Source of the DNA: Rubritalea squalenifaciens DSM 18772
GTDB lineage: Bacteria > Verrucomicrobiota > Verrucomicrobiia > Verrucomicrobiales > Akkermansiaceae
Direction of reading: 5' to 3'
Length of the DNA: 64,000 bases
NCBI RefSeq assembly: GCF_900141815.1
Contig: NZ_FQYR01000002.1
Span: 845,091-909,090, forward strand
The notes under the pieces are model-generated. The model did no database searches. It was not told the DNA's origin and saw nothing but the letters and a program-made list of their open reading frames with translations. Within the stretch, counting starts at the first letter, position 1. Every line of letters starts with the position of its first letter. This document shows positions 8,706 to 18,755 of the stretch, piece after piece. The position numbers and the translations under genes were made by a program.

Positions 8706-9856
8706 GCCAGTGAGTTTAGTATCTCACAGAGTTGTGTGATGTTCTTCTCACTATGCGCCGCTGTAATAGTGATGCGTAGTCTTGCGGTGTTACGTGGTAC
8801 GGTGGGGTAACGCACAGCGGGAGCAAGGATGGAATGCTGGTCAAACAATTGGTTAGACAAGTCGAGAGCCTTCTGAGAATCACCGACCATCCATGGGATG
8901 ATCGCGCTCTCTGGAAGAGGAGAGTCTGTGAGTTCTGAGAATAGCCTCAAGTTGCTCCAGAGTTTTTCTCTTAACGCTGCACCCTCGCCGGATTGGATGA
9001 GTTTCAGTGCGGCGAGAGAGGCTGCTGCCTGGGCTGGAGGGGCGGCGGTGGAGTAGATGAAGGAGCGGGCTTTGTTGACGATCAGATCGATGAAAGCTTT
9101 TGAGCCAGCGATGTAACCACCTGCGGAGCCTGCGGACTTCCCAAGGGTGCCCATGTGAAAATCGATACCAGACGAACATCCGAGTTGCTCAGCGAGTCCC
9201 ATGCCGTGTGATCCATAAATGCCTAGGGCATGGGCTTCATCTACCAGCAGGAGAGCATGGTACTTCTCTTTGAGGGCGACGATTTCGCGCAAGGGGGCCA
9301 GATCTCCATCCATGCTGAATACGGACTCGGTGACGATGAGTATCCTTCTGTTAGGTTCTGCTGATTGGCTTGTGCTTTGAAGAAGTCTCTCCAGTTTATC
9401 CAAGTTGTTGTGAGGAAACACCCGGACGGTCGCGCCTGATAGACGGGCCCCGTCAACCAGTGAGGCATGGGAAAGTTTGTCCAGAATGACGGTGTCTCCC
9501 TTTTCTAACAGGGCGGAGAGTGTGCCGACGGAGGTGGTGTAGCCGTTAGCAAAGGTGATCGCAGACTCTGTTTTCTTAGCCTTGGCGATGAACTCCTCCA
9601 GTTGGCGGTGAGGGCTGAGCGAGCCGGTGATGAGGCGGGATGCACCAGAGCCTGTGCCCCACGTTTCTATAGCCTCAGTCGCCGCCTGCCTGAGTGCAGG
9701 GTGCGTGGCGAGTCCCAGATAGTCATTCGAGGCAAAGCTTGTGACCTCTTTCTGGTAAATAATGCTTTCAGGTTGCTGTGGTGAATCCACTGGCCTGAGT
9801 GTGCGGCGAAGCGAAGCTGCGTCGAGTTCAGCGAGTTCGTCCTCGGGTGAGCGCAT
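8702..9856 (-). CDS. bioF: 8-amino-7-oxononanoate synthase (biotin synthesis)
   Basis: A 384-residue alpha-oxoamine synthase. It has the substrate/PLP-contact SNDYLGLATHP, GSGASRLITG, LDKLSHASLVDGARLSGA, the DEAHALG motif (D206-H209) and the PLP lysine in GTLGKSAGS (K240). BioF condenses pimeloyl-thioester with alanine. KBL-type paralogues share the fold, but the LGKSAGSAGGYI context favours BioF. No other bio gene is adjacent. It follows the carboxypeptidase gene by 26 bases on the same strand and shares a CTAG stop overlap with lnt. Confidence 0.85.
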   Translation of the reverse strand: MRSPEDELAELDAASLRRTLRPVDSPQQPESIIYQKEVTSFASNDYLGLATHPALRQAATEAIETWGTGSGASRLITGSLSPHRQLEEFIAKAKKTESAITFANGYTTSVGTLSALLEKGDTVILDKLSHASLVDGARLSGATVRVFPHNNLDKLERLLQSTSQSAEPNRRILIVTESVFSMDGDLAPLREIVALKEKYHALLLVDEAHALGIYGSHGMGLAEQLGCSSGIDFHMGTLGKSAGSAGGYIAGSKAFIDLIVNKARSFIYSTAAPPAQAAASLAALKLIQSGEGAALREKLWSNLRLFSELTDSPLPESAIIPWMVGDSQKALDLSNQLFDQHSILAPAVRYPTVPRNTARLRITITAAHSEKNITQLCEILNSLA

Positions 9857-9882
9857 GACGTCCGGAAGCTGGTGGTGTAGGC

Positions 9883-10764
9883 TTACTGGGCAGCAGGGCG
9901 CTCAAGTGCCCAACGGAGGAGCTTCTCGGAATCGCTCCAGACATTGGCGCTGTTAGAGCCAAGTACGACCACGATGGCAGTGCGACCATTGTAGGTGCCT
10001 GAGGAAACCAGGCAACGGCCGGAGGCTTTGGTGGTGCCTGTTTTCATGCCATTGCAGTAAGGCACGCGCTTGAGAACCTTGTTGGTGTTATCGAGCCATT
10101 TCCTTTTTCCGTCCGGGTGGAAGAAGTAGTATCCCTTGATGTGGGTGAAGCTGCGGATCGTTGGATTGGAAAAGGCGGCACGAGAGAGAATGGCCAGATC
10201 GTAGGCGGTAGAGTACTGGCCGTTTTCGGTTAGGCCGTGTGGGTTCACGAAATGAGAGTTGCGCATGCCGAGGCTACGAGCTTTGCGGTTCATGACATTC
10301 GCAAAGCTTTGCTGGCTGCCGGCGACATCGCGAGCCAGTGCGCGGGCGACATCGTTGCCGGACTTTACGGTAAGGGCTTTGAGAAGGTCATAGCGAGTGT
10401 AGGTTTCGCCGGGCTTGATATAAATTTTGGTGGGCTCAACCAGAGTGTCGGTCTTTTGAACGGTCACTTTGTTTTGAGTAGAGCCTGCATCAAGCACGCA
10501 GAGGGCTGTCAGCAGCTTCTGAGTGGAGGCAATCGCGCAGCGCTGGTGGGCATTTTTCTCATGAAGAATGCGTCCTGTATCGTAATCAACCACGATGGCA
10601 CGCTTGGCATAGACACTAGGAGCCTGGCTGCGCGGGATGGTGGCAATGCGAACTGGTTCTTGTGCGGCAGTCTGGTCCACCCCTTGCTGTGCGATCGTCT
10701 GGGTGGAGCTGCAGGAGATGGTAAAAATGCTCAAAAAGCTGAGCATGAGAAAGCGTGAGATCAT
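9883..10764 (-). CDS. D-alanyl-D-alanine carboxypeptidase (peptidase S11) lipoprotein
   Basis: A 293-residue low-molecular-mass penicillin-binding protein. It has the three active-site motifs SxxK (STQK, S80-K83), SxN (SGN, 135-137) and KTG (241-243). The N-terminus has a hydrophobic segment ending in TISCSS, a plausible lipobox with C18, so the enzyme is probably lipid-anchored in the periplasm and trims pentapeptide side chains. It lacks the C-terminal beta domain and amphipathic helix of PBP5/6. It is downstream of cdd and upstream of bioF. Confidence 0.9.
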   Translation of the reverse strand: MISRFLMLSFLSIFTISCSSTQTIAQQGVDQTAAQEPVRIATIPRSQAPSVYAKRAIVVDYDTGRILHEKNAHQRCAIASTQKLLTALCVLDAGSTQNKVTVQKTDTLVEPTKIYIKPGETYTRYDLLKALTVKSGNDVARALARDVAGSQQSFANVMNRKARSLGMRNSHFVNPHGLTENGQYSTAYDLAILSRAAFSNPTIRSFTHIKGYYFFHPDGKRKWLDNTNKVLKRVPYCNGMKTGTTKASGRCLVSSGTYNGRTAIVVVLGSNSANVWSDSEKLLRWALERPAAQ

Positions 10765-10857
10765 GGGCGTATTGTGGAGCAGAAATGCCGACTTTCAACC
10801 CATAATCCTGATTAATCTGGGAAGCTGGATAATTTGTTCCCCCTTTATAATCAGTGC

Positions 10858-11244
10858 TTAGGGTTCCAGGGAGTCAGGGCTGAAGGCGCTGGGGTAAAGT
10901 GCTGAGAGGGTAGTTTCTGCAGAGATCTTGCCGTGTGTATCCGCAATGATGATGAGCAGATCGGGGGTGAACTCGTTCAAGAACTGGCGGCAAGCGCCAC
11001 AGGGGTAAGATCCATTGACGCTGACCACGGCTAAAGCTTCAAAGTTCTGGTGACCATCTGCTATGGCTGAGGCTGTGGCCACTCTCTCTGCGCAGCAGGT
11101 CAGGCTGTAGGAGGAATTCTCAATATTGCAACCCGCGTAGATTTTTCCAGAGCTGGTGAGAAGCGCAGCTCCCACGAGGAAGTCCGAGTAGGGAGCGTAA
11201 GCTCTCAGTCGTGCTTCTGTGGCTGCGGCGATGAGTTCTCTCAT
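10858..11244 (-). CDS. cdd: cytidine deaminase
   Basis: A 128-residue short tetrameric-type cytidine deaminase converting (deoxy)cytidine to (deoxy)uridine. Zinc and catalytic residues are in CAE (C51, E53) and PCGAC (C82, C85), and the substrate motif GCNIENSSYS lies at 38-47. It is the third gene of the deoA-deoD-cdd operon, 12 bases after deoD, so deaminated deoxyuridine can feed the phosphorylases encoded upstream. Confidence 0.95.
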   Translation of the reverse strand: MRELIAAATEARLRAYAPYSDFLVGAALLTSSGKIYAGCNIENSSYSLTCCAERVATASAIADGHQNFEALAVVSVNGSYPCGACRQFLNEFTPDLLIIIADTHGKISAETTLSALYPSAFSPDSLEP

Positions 11245-11256
11245 GAGGGTGGCGGG

Positions 11257-11964
11257 TCAGATGGTGAGGCTGGCTCTGAGGGCGATCTGGATCATCTCTG
11301 AGAAGCTGCTCTGCCTCTCTGCGGGCGAGAGTTGTTCCTGGCGGCGGATGTGATCGGAGACGGTGCAGATGGCTAGAGCTTTGGCTCCATATTCCGCCGC
11401 TACTCCGTAGAGTCCTGCGGCTTCCATTTCCACGGCGAGGATGTTCATTTTCTCCATGGTATCGAAAAGCGTATGATCCGGGTGGTAGAAGAGGTCGGCA
11501 GAGAAGAGATTACCCACCTGTACTGGGATATCCAGCTCACCGGCAGCTTTGGTGGTGGCTGAGAGCATGGTGTAGTCTGCTGTGGCGGCATAATCTAAGC
11601 CAGCAAAGCGAGCCCGGTTGACTCCGGAATCGGTAGAAGCTCCGATGCCGATGATGATGTCTCTGAGCTGAATGTCTGGGGCAATGGCACCGCAGGATCC
11701 GACACGGATGAGGTTCTTGACTCCGTAGTGATTGATGAGTTCGGTGGCGTAGATGGAAATGGAGGGGATTCCCATGCCGGAACCCATTACGGAAATACGT
11801 TTACCCTCAAATTCACCGGTGAAACCCAGCATGTTGCGGATTCCTGTGACTTGCTTGGAATTGCTGAGAAATGATTCGGCGATGAATTGGGCGCGGAGCG
11901 GGTCTCCGGGCAGCAGGACGGTCTCAGCAAAATCTCCGAGCCGGGCTTCGAGGTGAGGTGTCAT
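11257..11964 (-). CDS. deoD: purine nucleoside phosphorylase, DeoD type
   Basis: A 235-residue hexameric-type PNP. Family motifs are [35 protein letters not shown] and the MEAAGLY nucleoside-binding segment; the conserved late SDH motif is present in CTVSDH. It splits purine nucleosides to base and (deoxy)ribose-1-phosphate. It lies between deoA (45-base gap) and cdd (12-base gap), forming a nucleoside salvage operon. Confidence 0.95.
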   Translation of the reverse strand: MTPHLEARLGDFAETVLLPGDPLRAQFIAESFLSNSKQVTGIRNMLGFTGEFEGKRISVMGSGMGIPSISIYATELINHYGVKNLIRVGSCGAIAPDIQLRDIIIGIGASTDSGVNRARFAGLDYAATADYTMLSATTKAAGELDIPVQVGNLFSADLFYHPDHTLFDTMEKMNILAVEMEAAGLYGVAAEYGAKALAICTVSDHIRRQEQLSPAERQSSFSEMIQIALRASLTI

Positions 11965-12009
11965 GGATGAAGCAGTTTTTTCAGTGATTCGGCTCTATCC
12001 ATGTCAGCC

Positions 12010-13344
12010 CTATCGATGTGAGGTTGGATGGATGACCTCCAGGACGGCATCGTTCGGGTTGATGCTGGAGGAGGAGATGCTGTAGGCCTGCTCTGCTCTC
12101 CAGGCTGCACTTTGCCAGTCTTTGTCAGAATCAGCATGAATCATCAAGAGAGGCTCATCCTTCTCAACACGATCAGCAATATGGGTGATTTCTGTGAAGC
12201 CGACGGAATGGTCGATCTCCTGGTCCACTCTGGTGCGGCCTCCACCGATGCGGTTGACCGCCTCTCCGAGCAGTTTAGTATTGATCGAGTGCACATAGCC
12301 GGACTGTGTGGCCAGCAAAGGCTTGATAACTTTGGCTTTGGGAAGGTGCTTGTCCGGATTTTCCAGCAAGTCGCTTGGTCCACCGAGGGTCGAAACCATC
12401 TTGGAGAAGTACTCGGCAGCCTTGCCGGACTCGAGTGACTGTCGGATCTTCATCTTGGCGTCCGTGTCATCTCTTACCAAGTCACTATTCAGCAGAGACT
12501 CTTCTGCGAGACCAGCAATCACAGCACGGAGTCGTTCATTCTGGCTGTCACCAGTGAGGAAATTGATGGCCTCGCGGACTTCCAGAGCATTGCCCGCGCT
12601 GTCTGCGAGGGGTTGGCTCATGTCTGTCACGAGAGAGGATACTTTCATGCCGCACGCGCGTCCCAGGTCAGCCAGTTTGACAGCGAGGCGACGGGCGTCG
12701 CTGAACTTGGTCATGAAGGCGCCGTTGCCTGCCTTGACGTCCAGTACCAGGCAGTTGATGCCCGCGGCAAGTTTCTTGGAGATGATGGAGGAAGAGATCA
12801 GGGAGCCTGACTCAATCGTGGCAGTCACATCACGAACGGCATACATTTTACCGTCTGCTGGGGCGAGTTCGCCAGTTTGGCCAATGATGGCGCAACCGAC
12901 TTCCGAGACAATCTTGCGGAAAAGCTCGTTGTCCGGAGTGGTATTGTAACCGGGAATGGATTCGAGTTTGTCCAAGGTGCCGCCAGTATGACCTAGGCCT
13001 CTGCCTGCGATCATTGGGACGTAGCCTCCGCAGGAAGCGAGTAAGGGGGCGAGTACCAGGGATACCAGATCGCCCACTCCTCCTGTAGAGTGTTTATCAA
13101 GAATGGGACCAGGCAAGTCCCAGGAAAGCTTTTTTCCGCTATCACGCATGGCTTTAGTGAGCGTGATGAGTTCACCGCCATTCATGCCGCGCTGGAAGAC
13201 AGCCATGGCAAAGGCGGCGATCTGACCCTCGGTGACTGTGCCGTCTACGATCCCGTTGACAAACCACACGAGTTCTTCGTCAGGCAGCGGCTCTCCGTCT
13301 CGCTGCTTACGGATAAATTCCTGGGGTGTGTAACCGAGTGACAT
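12010..13344 (-). CDS. deoA: thymidine phosphorylase
   Basis: A 444-residue member of the thymidine/pyrimidine phosphorylase family. The N-terminal helical domain contains FVNGIVDGTVTEGQIAAFAMA. The phosphate- and nucleoside-binding motif DKHSTGGVGD follows, then GRGLGHTGGTLDKLESIPG. It converts thymidine to thymine and deoxyribose-1-phosphate and is the first gene of the operon with deoD and cdd. Pyrimidine-nucleoside phosphorylase (pdp) is a close alternative. No DeoR/CytR-like regulator is adjacent. Confidence 0.92.
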   Translation of the reverse strand: MSLGYTPQEFIRKQRDGEPLPDEELVWFVNGIVDGTVTEGQIAAFAMAVFQRGMNGGELITLTKAMRDSGKKLSWDLPGPILDKHSTGGVGDLVSLVLAPLLASCGGYVPMIAGRGLGHTGGTLDKLESIPGYNTTPDNELFRKIVSEVGCAIIGQTGELAPADGKMYAVRDVTATIESGSLISSSIISKKLAAGINCLVLDVKAGNGAFMTKFSDARRLAVKLADLGRACGMKVSSLVTDMSQPLADSAGNALEVREAINFLTGDSQNERLRAVIAGLAEESLLNSDLVRDDTDAKMKIRQSLESGKAAEYFSKMVSTLGGPSDLLENPDKHLPKAKVIKPLLATQSGYVHSINTKLLGEAVNRIGGGRTRVDQEIDHSVGFTEITHIADRVEKDEPLLMIHADSDKDWQSAAWRAEQAYSISSSSINPNDAVLEVIHPTSHR

Positions 13345-13605
13345 GAACTGAATGGTGTTATAAGGGTGCGTGTATGAGAGCGATCAGTTGGTGAAATTTC
13401 TCTTTGCGGAGGCTCTTGTGGTGAAACACTTAGCTCGGCAGTGAGGTGCGATGCTTATTGCAGATTAATTCATTAGCTGATCAATATAGTTAAATTATTC
13501 TAAATAAGTGGAATACGTCAAGATAACACTGCGTTGAACGCGTCATTGGGTAAAGCGTGCAAAGACGTTTGCCCTTGAGTGACAATACTGTTAGCAAAGA
13601 AGGCG

Positions 13606-14097
13606 ATGGCTGTATTTTTTAAGGACTGGGCTGTGATTTGCGAGGCGATAGGTCAAGGCGAGCAGGATGTTATCCTGCGAAAAGGGGGCATTCATGAGGG
13701 GAGGGAGGGCTTCTCCTTCAAGCATGAGGAGTTCTACCTTTTCCCTACTTTGTTTCATGCCCAGGGGGATATGGTGAAAGCTCCCTGGGATGAGCTGGCC
13801 CCGCAGCTCGCCAGAGGGAAAGCATGGGAGCTAGGGGATCAGGTTTCTATCAAGTACCGCTGCAGGGTGCTGAAAGCGGAGACGCTAACAGACTGGGCAG
13901 AGGTGCAGTCCCTGGACTCCCGCCATATCTGGAAAGAAGAGATTATCCGTGAGCGCTTTGACTGGGCGGGCAAGGGCATGAGCGAGGGGAGTATCCACGT
14001 GGCCTACCTGAAGGTAGAAGTATTAGATGAACCTCTGGAGCTTCACTACGAGAAGTCCATGGGAGGCTGCAGGAGCTGGCTGGAGATGCCTCTCTAA
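13606..14097 (+). CDS. DUF1802 family protein
   Basis: A 163-residue cytoplasmic protein of the DUF1802 family, function unknown. It has the N-terminal FKDWAVICEAIGQGEQ, then ILRKGGIHEG, and EEFYLFPTLFHAQ; later a WKEEIIRERFDW stretch. A GTG at 13579 would add nine residues. The ATG at 13606 is chosen because the domain starts there, although its GAAGG is only two bases away. It is divergent from deoA across about 260 AT-rich bases that should hold both promoters; no operator could be defined. Confidence 0.75.
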   Translation: MAVFFKDWAVICEAIGQGEQDVILRKGGIHEGREGFSFKHEEFYLFPTLFHAQGDMVKAPWDELAPQLARGKAWELGDQVSIKYRCRVLKAETLTDWAEVQSLDSRHIWKEEIIRERFDWAGKGMSEGSIHVAYLKVEVLDEPLELHYEKSMGGCRSWLEMPL

Positions 14098-14121
14098 TGT
14101 TGGCGCGGGCTCAGCAAGAGC

Positions 14122-14469
14122 TTAACGCCCAGAGCCTCCACCCGATCCTTTCTGGAAGACGAGAAATTTTTCACCGACATCGATGAGGGCATAGCCCTTT
14201 TCACTGCGGATTTTGCTATAGAAAGCGACCATGAGTGCTAGCTGCTGGTCGGGGCTGTTTGGGTTATGAATCTGTCCTTGTTTCGGATAGATGATATTGG
14301 TCCCAGCCTTGACTCTGTCCTGATACACCCGCATCCAGTCTTTGAACTCTACGTTTTTATCTTCACAGAACTTCTTCACGGTGTCGTAGGTGACCACATC
14401 ATAAGGGACGTCCTCAGCGGCAGCGGTGCCGAGAGCCAGTATGGAGCATAGCAAAACAAGACGATACAT
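14122..14469 (-). CDS. small exported protein of unknown function
   Basis: A 115-residue protein beginning MYRLVLLCSILALGTAAAED, a clean Sec signal peptide with a likely cut after the alanines. The mature part is polar, with one cysteine and a glycine/serine-rich C-terminus. No family recognised. The ATG at 14469 has a strong AGGAG seven bases upstream. It follows the TraB-like gene by 54 bases on the same strand, so the two are probably co-transcribed. Confidence 0.7.
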   Translation of the reverse strand: MYRLVLLCSILALGTAAAEDVPYDVVTYDTVKKFCEDKNVEFKDWMRVYQDRVKAGTNIIYPKQGQIHNPNSPDQQLALMVAFYSKIRSEKGYALIDVGEKFLVFQKGSGGGSGR

Positions 14470-14523
14470 GCTCACTCCTTAGCACAGATGAGCTTGGGGG
14501 GAAAGAAATCTCTGGGGGAGAGA

Positions 14524-15411
14524 TTAAGCGGCCTTTTTGTCTTCGGCTGGTTTTGGCTGGGCGTTCGCCTTTTCTTTGTCGATTGTCCAGGCGGGGATCC
14601 AGCTGTGACCGGACTTCTTGAAACCTTGCTTGATGAGGCGTTCCTCCATGTCAGGGAAGTGGGCTGCCCCATAGAAAATGCCGATCTTCTTTTTGCCCGC
14701 AGTCATTTGCTTGGCTAGCACCTCCATGCATTTCTGGTTGCGGTCGCCAATGATGACGCTCTGGCCGGCAAATTGACCGACCTGGTTGTCTCCATTGCCG
14801 AGGGTCTCGACGAGGTTGAGCTTCAGCTTGTCCGGGTTGCCTGAAAGGATGGCGTGGAGCAGCTTCATCGAGTCTGGCTGAGCCTTCTCATTCATGTTTT
14901 GGTGCTGCGCGAGTGCGAAGCCTACGATGGATTCACCTTTCTTCTTCTGAAGGTCCTGGAATTCACGCACGGAGAGATCGGCGTGGACGAAATTCTTCTT
15001 GGAGTAGTCGATGTGGTCCTTCTGGCCAGTGAGGCTGAGAGCTTTTTCCATCATGAGGAAGGCGGTGCCGAGGAAGTCCAGGGCAGCTTCTTTGTCCTTG
15101 CCAGCTTGCTCCGGCATTTTGCCATCCACCATCTGCTCTCCTCCGACCATTTCAAAAAGAACCACGTCGTAGTTCTCGAAGGTGGTATTAAGCGTCTCAA
15201 AGTAAGACTTGTCGGCAATGTGGACGGCACCAATCAGGTCCACTTTCACGTCGCCTTTGCTGTAAGAGGTGACACCGGTCTGGAGGAAGACGTTTTTCTC
15301 GGTGTGATGGACGCGGATGAAGTCGGTCATCTCGTCGCCTTTCTTGACGGTGTCTTGGGCGAGAAGTGGGAGGGCTGTAGCCAGCAGTGTGGAAAGGATG
15401 CGCAGTTTCAT
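14524..15411 (-). CDS. exported TraB/GumN-like protein
   Basis: A 295-residue protein with a signal peptide (LLATALPLLAQ). It carries TraB/PrgY/GumN-family landmarks: a GAVHIAD motif (G61, H64), an acidic pair after YDVVLFEMVG (E87), a central helical region and a second IFYGAAHFPDMEERL histidine motif. The family is thought to include metal-dependent hydrolases or proteases, but the biochemistry is poorly known. The C-terminus is lysine- and proline-rich. It is upstream of a small exported protein and downstream of nadK. Confidence 0.75.
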   Translation of the reverse strand: MKLRILSTLLATALPLLAQDTVKKGDEMTDFIRVHHTEKNVFLQTGVTSYSKGDVKVDLIGAVHIADKSYFETLNTTFENYDVVLFEMVGGEQMVDGKMPEQAGKDKEAALDFLGTAFLMMEKALSLTGQKDHIDYSKKNFVHADLSVREFQDLQKKKGESIVGFALAQHQNMNEKAQPDSMKLLHAILSGNPDKLKLNLVETLGNGDNQVGQFAGQSVIIGDRNQKCMEVLAKQMTAGKKKIGIFYGAAHFPDMEERLIKQGFKKSGHSWIPAWTIDKEKANAQPKPAEDKKAA

Positions 15412-15519
15412 GAGTGATATTGTCTGATGTATCTATGATTAGCCGGTTATCGCCCTGCGGTTACAACAGACTTCTACCTATGGTAGCGTTTGTTGTGCTT
15501 AGTCTTGTCTATAAGAGAC

Positions 15520-16368
15520 TTATCCCCAGCGTAGTTTCTGTCTTAATGTGGCAAAGTATGAGCGATCGCGCAAGCGGATGAGGTGAAGTTTGTGCCCGGC
15601 TTTTTCCACTTTGATGCGTGAGGTGCGCGGTAGTTCGCGGACTTCACGGCCATCAATGGAGTAGAGTGCGGGGCATTCCGACTCTTCAGCCGTGGTGAGT
15701 TCGACCACGGAGGAGTCGTCCAGAACCAGTGAGCGGTTGGACAGGGAGTGCGGGCAGATCGGAGTAACCACGAAGGCGCTGGCAATAGGTGAAATGAGTG
15801 GGCCGCCGGCCGCCAGGGAATAGGCGGTGGAGCCTGTCGGGGTGGCTACGATCAAGCCGTCAGCATGGTAGTGGTTGAGCAGGGCGCCATCGATAAAGGC
15901 ATCGATCGAAATAAGGCGTCCGGTCTGGCCGCGGGAAAGAGTAATTTCGTTGACGGCGAAGTCTTCCTCGATGGAGCCATCTTGATGGGTGATGGTCGTC
16001 TTGAGGAGGATGCGGGGGACTACCTTGTATGAGAGATCCAGCAAGGCGTCGGCAAAGATATCCAATTCATCATCTGTGCAGGAGGTGAGGAAGCCGAGGT
16101 TGCCGATATTAATGCCTGCTACCGGAGTGTCTGTAGGGCCAATGCGGTGCGCTGCATCCAGCATCGTACCATCTCCTCCGAGAACAGCGACGACATCACA
16201 TTGCTGGGCCAGTTCAGGAGCGGGGATGCCTGTGACCCCGTCGATGAGTTTGGCGGTGTCGTCTTCCAAAGAGGTGGAGATCCCTTTTTTCTCAAGGGTG
16301 TCAATGAGTGAGAGGACGGTTGCGGCTGATCCATTTTTATGAGGATTAGCGATGATGCCTAGGTGCAT
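15520..16368 (-). CDS. nadK: NAD kinase
   Basis: A 282-residue NAD(H) kinase. It has the GGDGTML diphosphate loop (64-70), INIGNLGFL, the NEI motif (VNEITLSRG), the DGLIVATPTGSTAYSLAAGGP signature and an ICPHSLSNRSLVL segment. It makes NADP from NAD. It is monocistronic or first before the TraB-like gene (108-base gap). No unusual feature was seen. Confidence 0.95.
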   Translation of the reverse strand: MHLGIIANPHKNGSAATVLSLIDTLEKKGISTSLEDDTAKLIDGVTGIPAPELAQQCDVVAVLGGDGTMLDAAHRIGPTDTPVAGINIGNLGFLTSCTDDELDIFADALLDLSYKVVPRILLKTTITHQDGSIEEDFAVNEITLSRGQTGRLISIDAFIDGALLNHYHADGLIVATPTGSTAYSLAAGGPLISPIASAFVVTPICPHSLSNRSLVLDDSSVVELTTAEESECPALYSIDGREVRELPRTSRIKVEKAGHKLHLIRLRDRSYFATLRQKLRWG

Positions 16369-16414
16369 TCTAATAGTCTCGTGTTTGGTTAGGAAACTTT
16401 CAAGCTTGGAAAGT

Positions 16415-16443
16415 AAAAACGCGCCCCGGTGTGGAGCGCGTTT
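16415..16443 (-). terminator. intrinsic terminator after superoxide dismutase
   Basis: AAACGCGC/GCGCGTTT stem (16417-16424 and 16436-16443) continuing into a T-run on the minus strand, 22 bases past the sod stop. Confidence 0.88.
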
Positions 16444-16465
16444 GAAAAGCGGTTCAGGCTAGTGA

Positions 16466-17128
<663 letters not shown>

Positions 17129-17252
17129 AATTGTTTTTTTCTGGTGATATGTTTTGCGGACCCAACTGCGTGTTGCTATCAACGAACGCAGTTTAGAAAC
17201 GACACGCCCACTATGGGTGTGGATGTAGAATTTCGCAAGTAGTAATCAGGTT

Positions 17253-18755
17253 ATGAATATATCTCCGGAAGTTTGGGCAATCATTGGTGGGGCAGCGGTG
17301 TTAGGGTTTGTGTTAGCATGGGTGATTGCAGCCGCTGGGCGCAAGGCCGCGGTAGCAGAGGTCAAGGGTAAGCTAGAGGGGGAGCAGCAACGCTCTGCGG
17401 ATCTAAGCTCACGTTTAGAGAAGTCTGAAAATCAATTAGATGCGACCAAAAAGGTCGAGAGTGAGCTGCGCACTAGCGAAGCTAAACTGAAGACCCAGCT
17501 GGAGGAGGAGCAGAAGGCGCTCAAGGAAAAGGAGCAGCTGCTAGTGAATGCCCAGCAGCGGCTTAGCGATGCCTTTAAGGCTCTCAGTGCGGATGCGCTG
17601 AAGGCGAGTCAGGAGCAGTTTTTGCAGATGGCTAAGAGTACCTTTGAGGCTCAGCAAAAAAGCTCCAGCGAAGACATGAGTAAGCGTGTGGAGGCCGTGG
17701 AGCGCCTGGTGAAGCCGATCAATGAAACTCTGGAGAAAGCTCAGAAGCAGGTTGGTGATCTGGAAAAAGCACGCGAGGGTGCCTATGCCAGCCTCAAGGA
17801 GCAGGTGATGCATATGAAAGAGGCTCAGCTGGGGTTGCAGCGTGAGACCAGCCAGTTGGTGAAGGCTCTCAGGCAGCCGACAGGCCGTGGCCAGTGGGGT
17901 GAAATCCAGCTTAAGCGCGTGGTGGAGATGAGTGGCATGCAGGAGCATTGTGACTTCCAGACTCAGACCACGACGACAGATGATGAAGGCAAGCGCCTTC
18001 GCCCTGATTTGATGGTTAACCTTCCTGGTGGACAGCATATCGTAGTGGATAGCAAGGCGCCTATGGATGCCTATCTGGATGCTCTTGAAACTGAGGACGA
18101 ACGTGAAAAAGAAGCGGCAATGGCTCGTCATGCTGAGCAAGTGCGCAAACACATCCAGCAGCTTGGAGCGAAAAAATACCAGGACCAGTTTGAAACCAGT
18201 CCTGAGTTCGTGGTTCTCTTCCTGCCGAGTGAGGCCTTCTTCAGTGCGGCTCTTTCCCAGGATAGTTCTCTTATTGAGAAGGGGGTTGCCCAGAACGTTA
18301 TTCTCGCTACTCCGACGACACTCATCGCTCTGCTGCGTGCCGTAGCCTATGGCTGGAGACAGGAAGTGCTGGCAAAGAACGCTCAGGAAATCTCAGCAGT
18401 GGGGCGCGAGCTTTATAGCCGCCTGACCACCTTCACCGAGTACATCGATAAGATGGGTAAATCTCTTGGGACGACAGTGAATCACTTTAACTCAGCCGTT
18501 GGCTCTCTGGATGCCCGCGTGCTGGTCAGTGCGCGCAAGTTTGAAGAGCTGGGCGCTACGCCCGAGAATGCTGAGCTTAGTGGGCCTTCCTCCGTGGAGA
18601 AGATTGTGAGGGATGTGCAGGTGCTGCCGGATGCGAAGAAGCAGGAAGAAAAGACCATTGAGCCGAGTGTCGGATTTGGAGACTTTGTGGAAGTCGGCGG
18701 GCTGGAGGATGGCTTCGAGGGTTTTCTTGCCGAAGGTGAGGGCGAGGGTATTTAG
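17253..18755 (+). CDS. rmuC: RmuC-family DNA recombination protein
   Basis: A 500-residue protein with an N-terminal transmembrane helix (about 9-27), a long coiled coil (about 40-190) and the RmuC nuclease-like domain. Motifs are [41 protein letters not shown] and the later [22 protein letters not shown]. RmuC limits inversion at short inverted repeats. The C-terminus is acidic and glycine-rich. Its stop overlaps that of the convergent phosphatase gene by four bases. Confidence 0.92.
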   Translation: MNISPEVWAIIGGAAVLGFVLAWVIAAAGRKAAVAEVKGKLEGEQQRSADLSSRLEKSENQLDATKKVESELRTSEAKLKTQLEEEQKALKEKEQLLVNAQQRLSDAFKALSADALKASQEQFLQMAKSTFEAQQKSSSEDMSKRVEAVERLVKPINETLEKAQKQVGDLEKAREGAYASLKEQVMHMKEAQLGLQRETSQLVKALRQPTGRGQWGEIQLKRVVEMSGMQEHCDFQTQTTTTDDEGKRLRPDLMVNLPGGQHIVVDSKAPMDAYLDALETEDEREKEAAMARHAEQVRKHIQQLGAKKYQDQFETSPEFVVLFLPSEAFFSAALSQDSSLIEKGVAQNVILATPTTLIALLRAVAYGWRQEVLAKNAQEISAVGRELYSRLTTFTEYIDKMGKSLGTTVNHFNSAVGSLDARVLVSARKFEELGATPENAELSGPSSVEKIVRDVQVLPDAKKQEEKTIEPSVGFGDFVEVGGLEDGFEGFLAEGEGEGI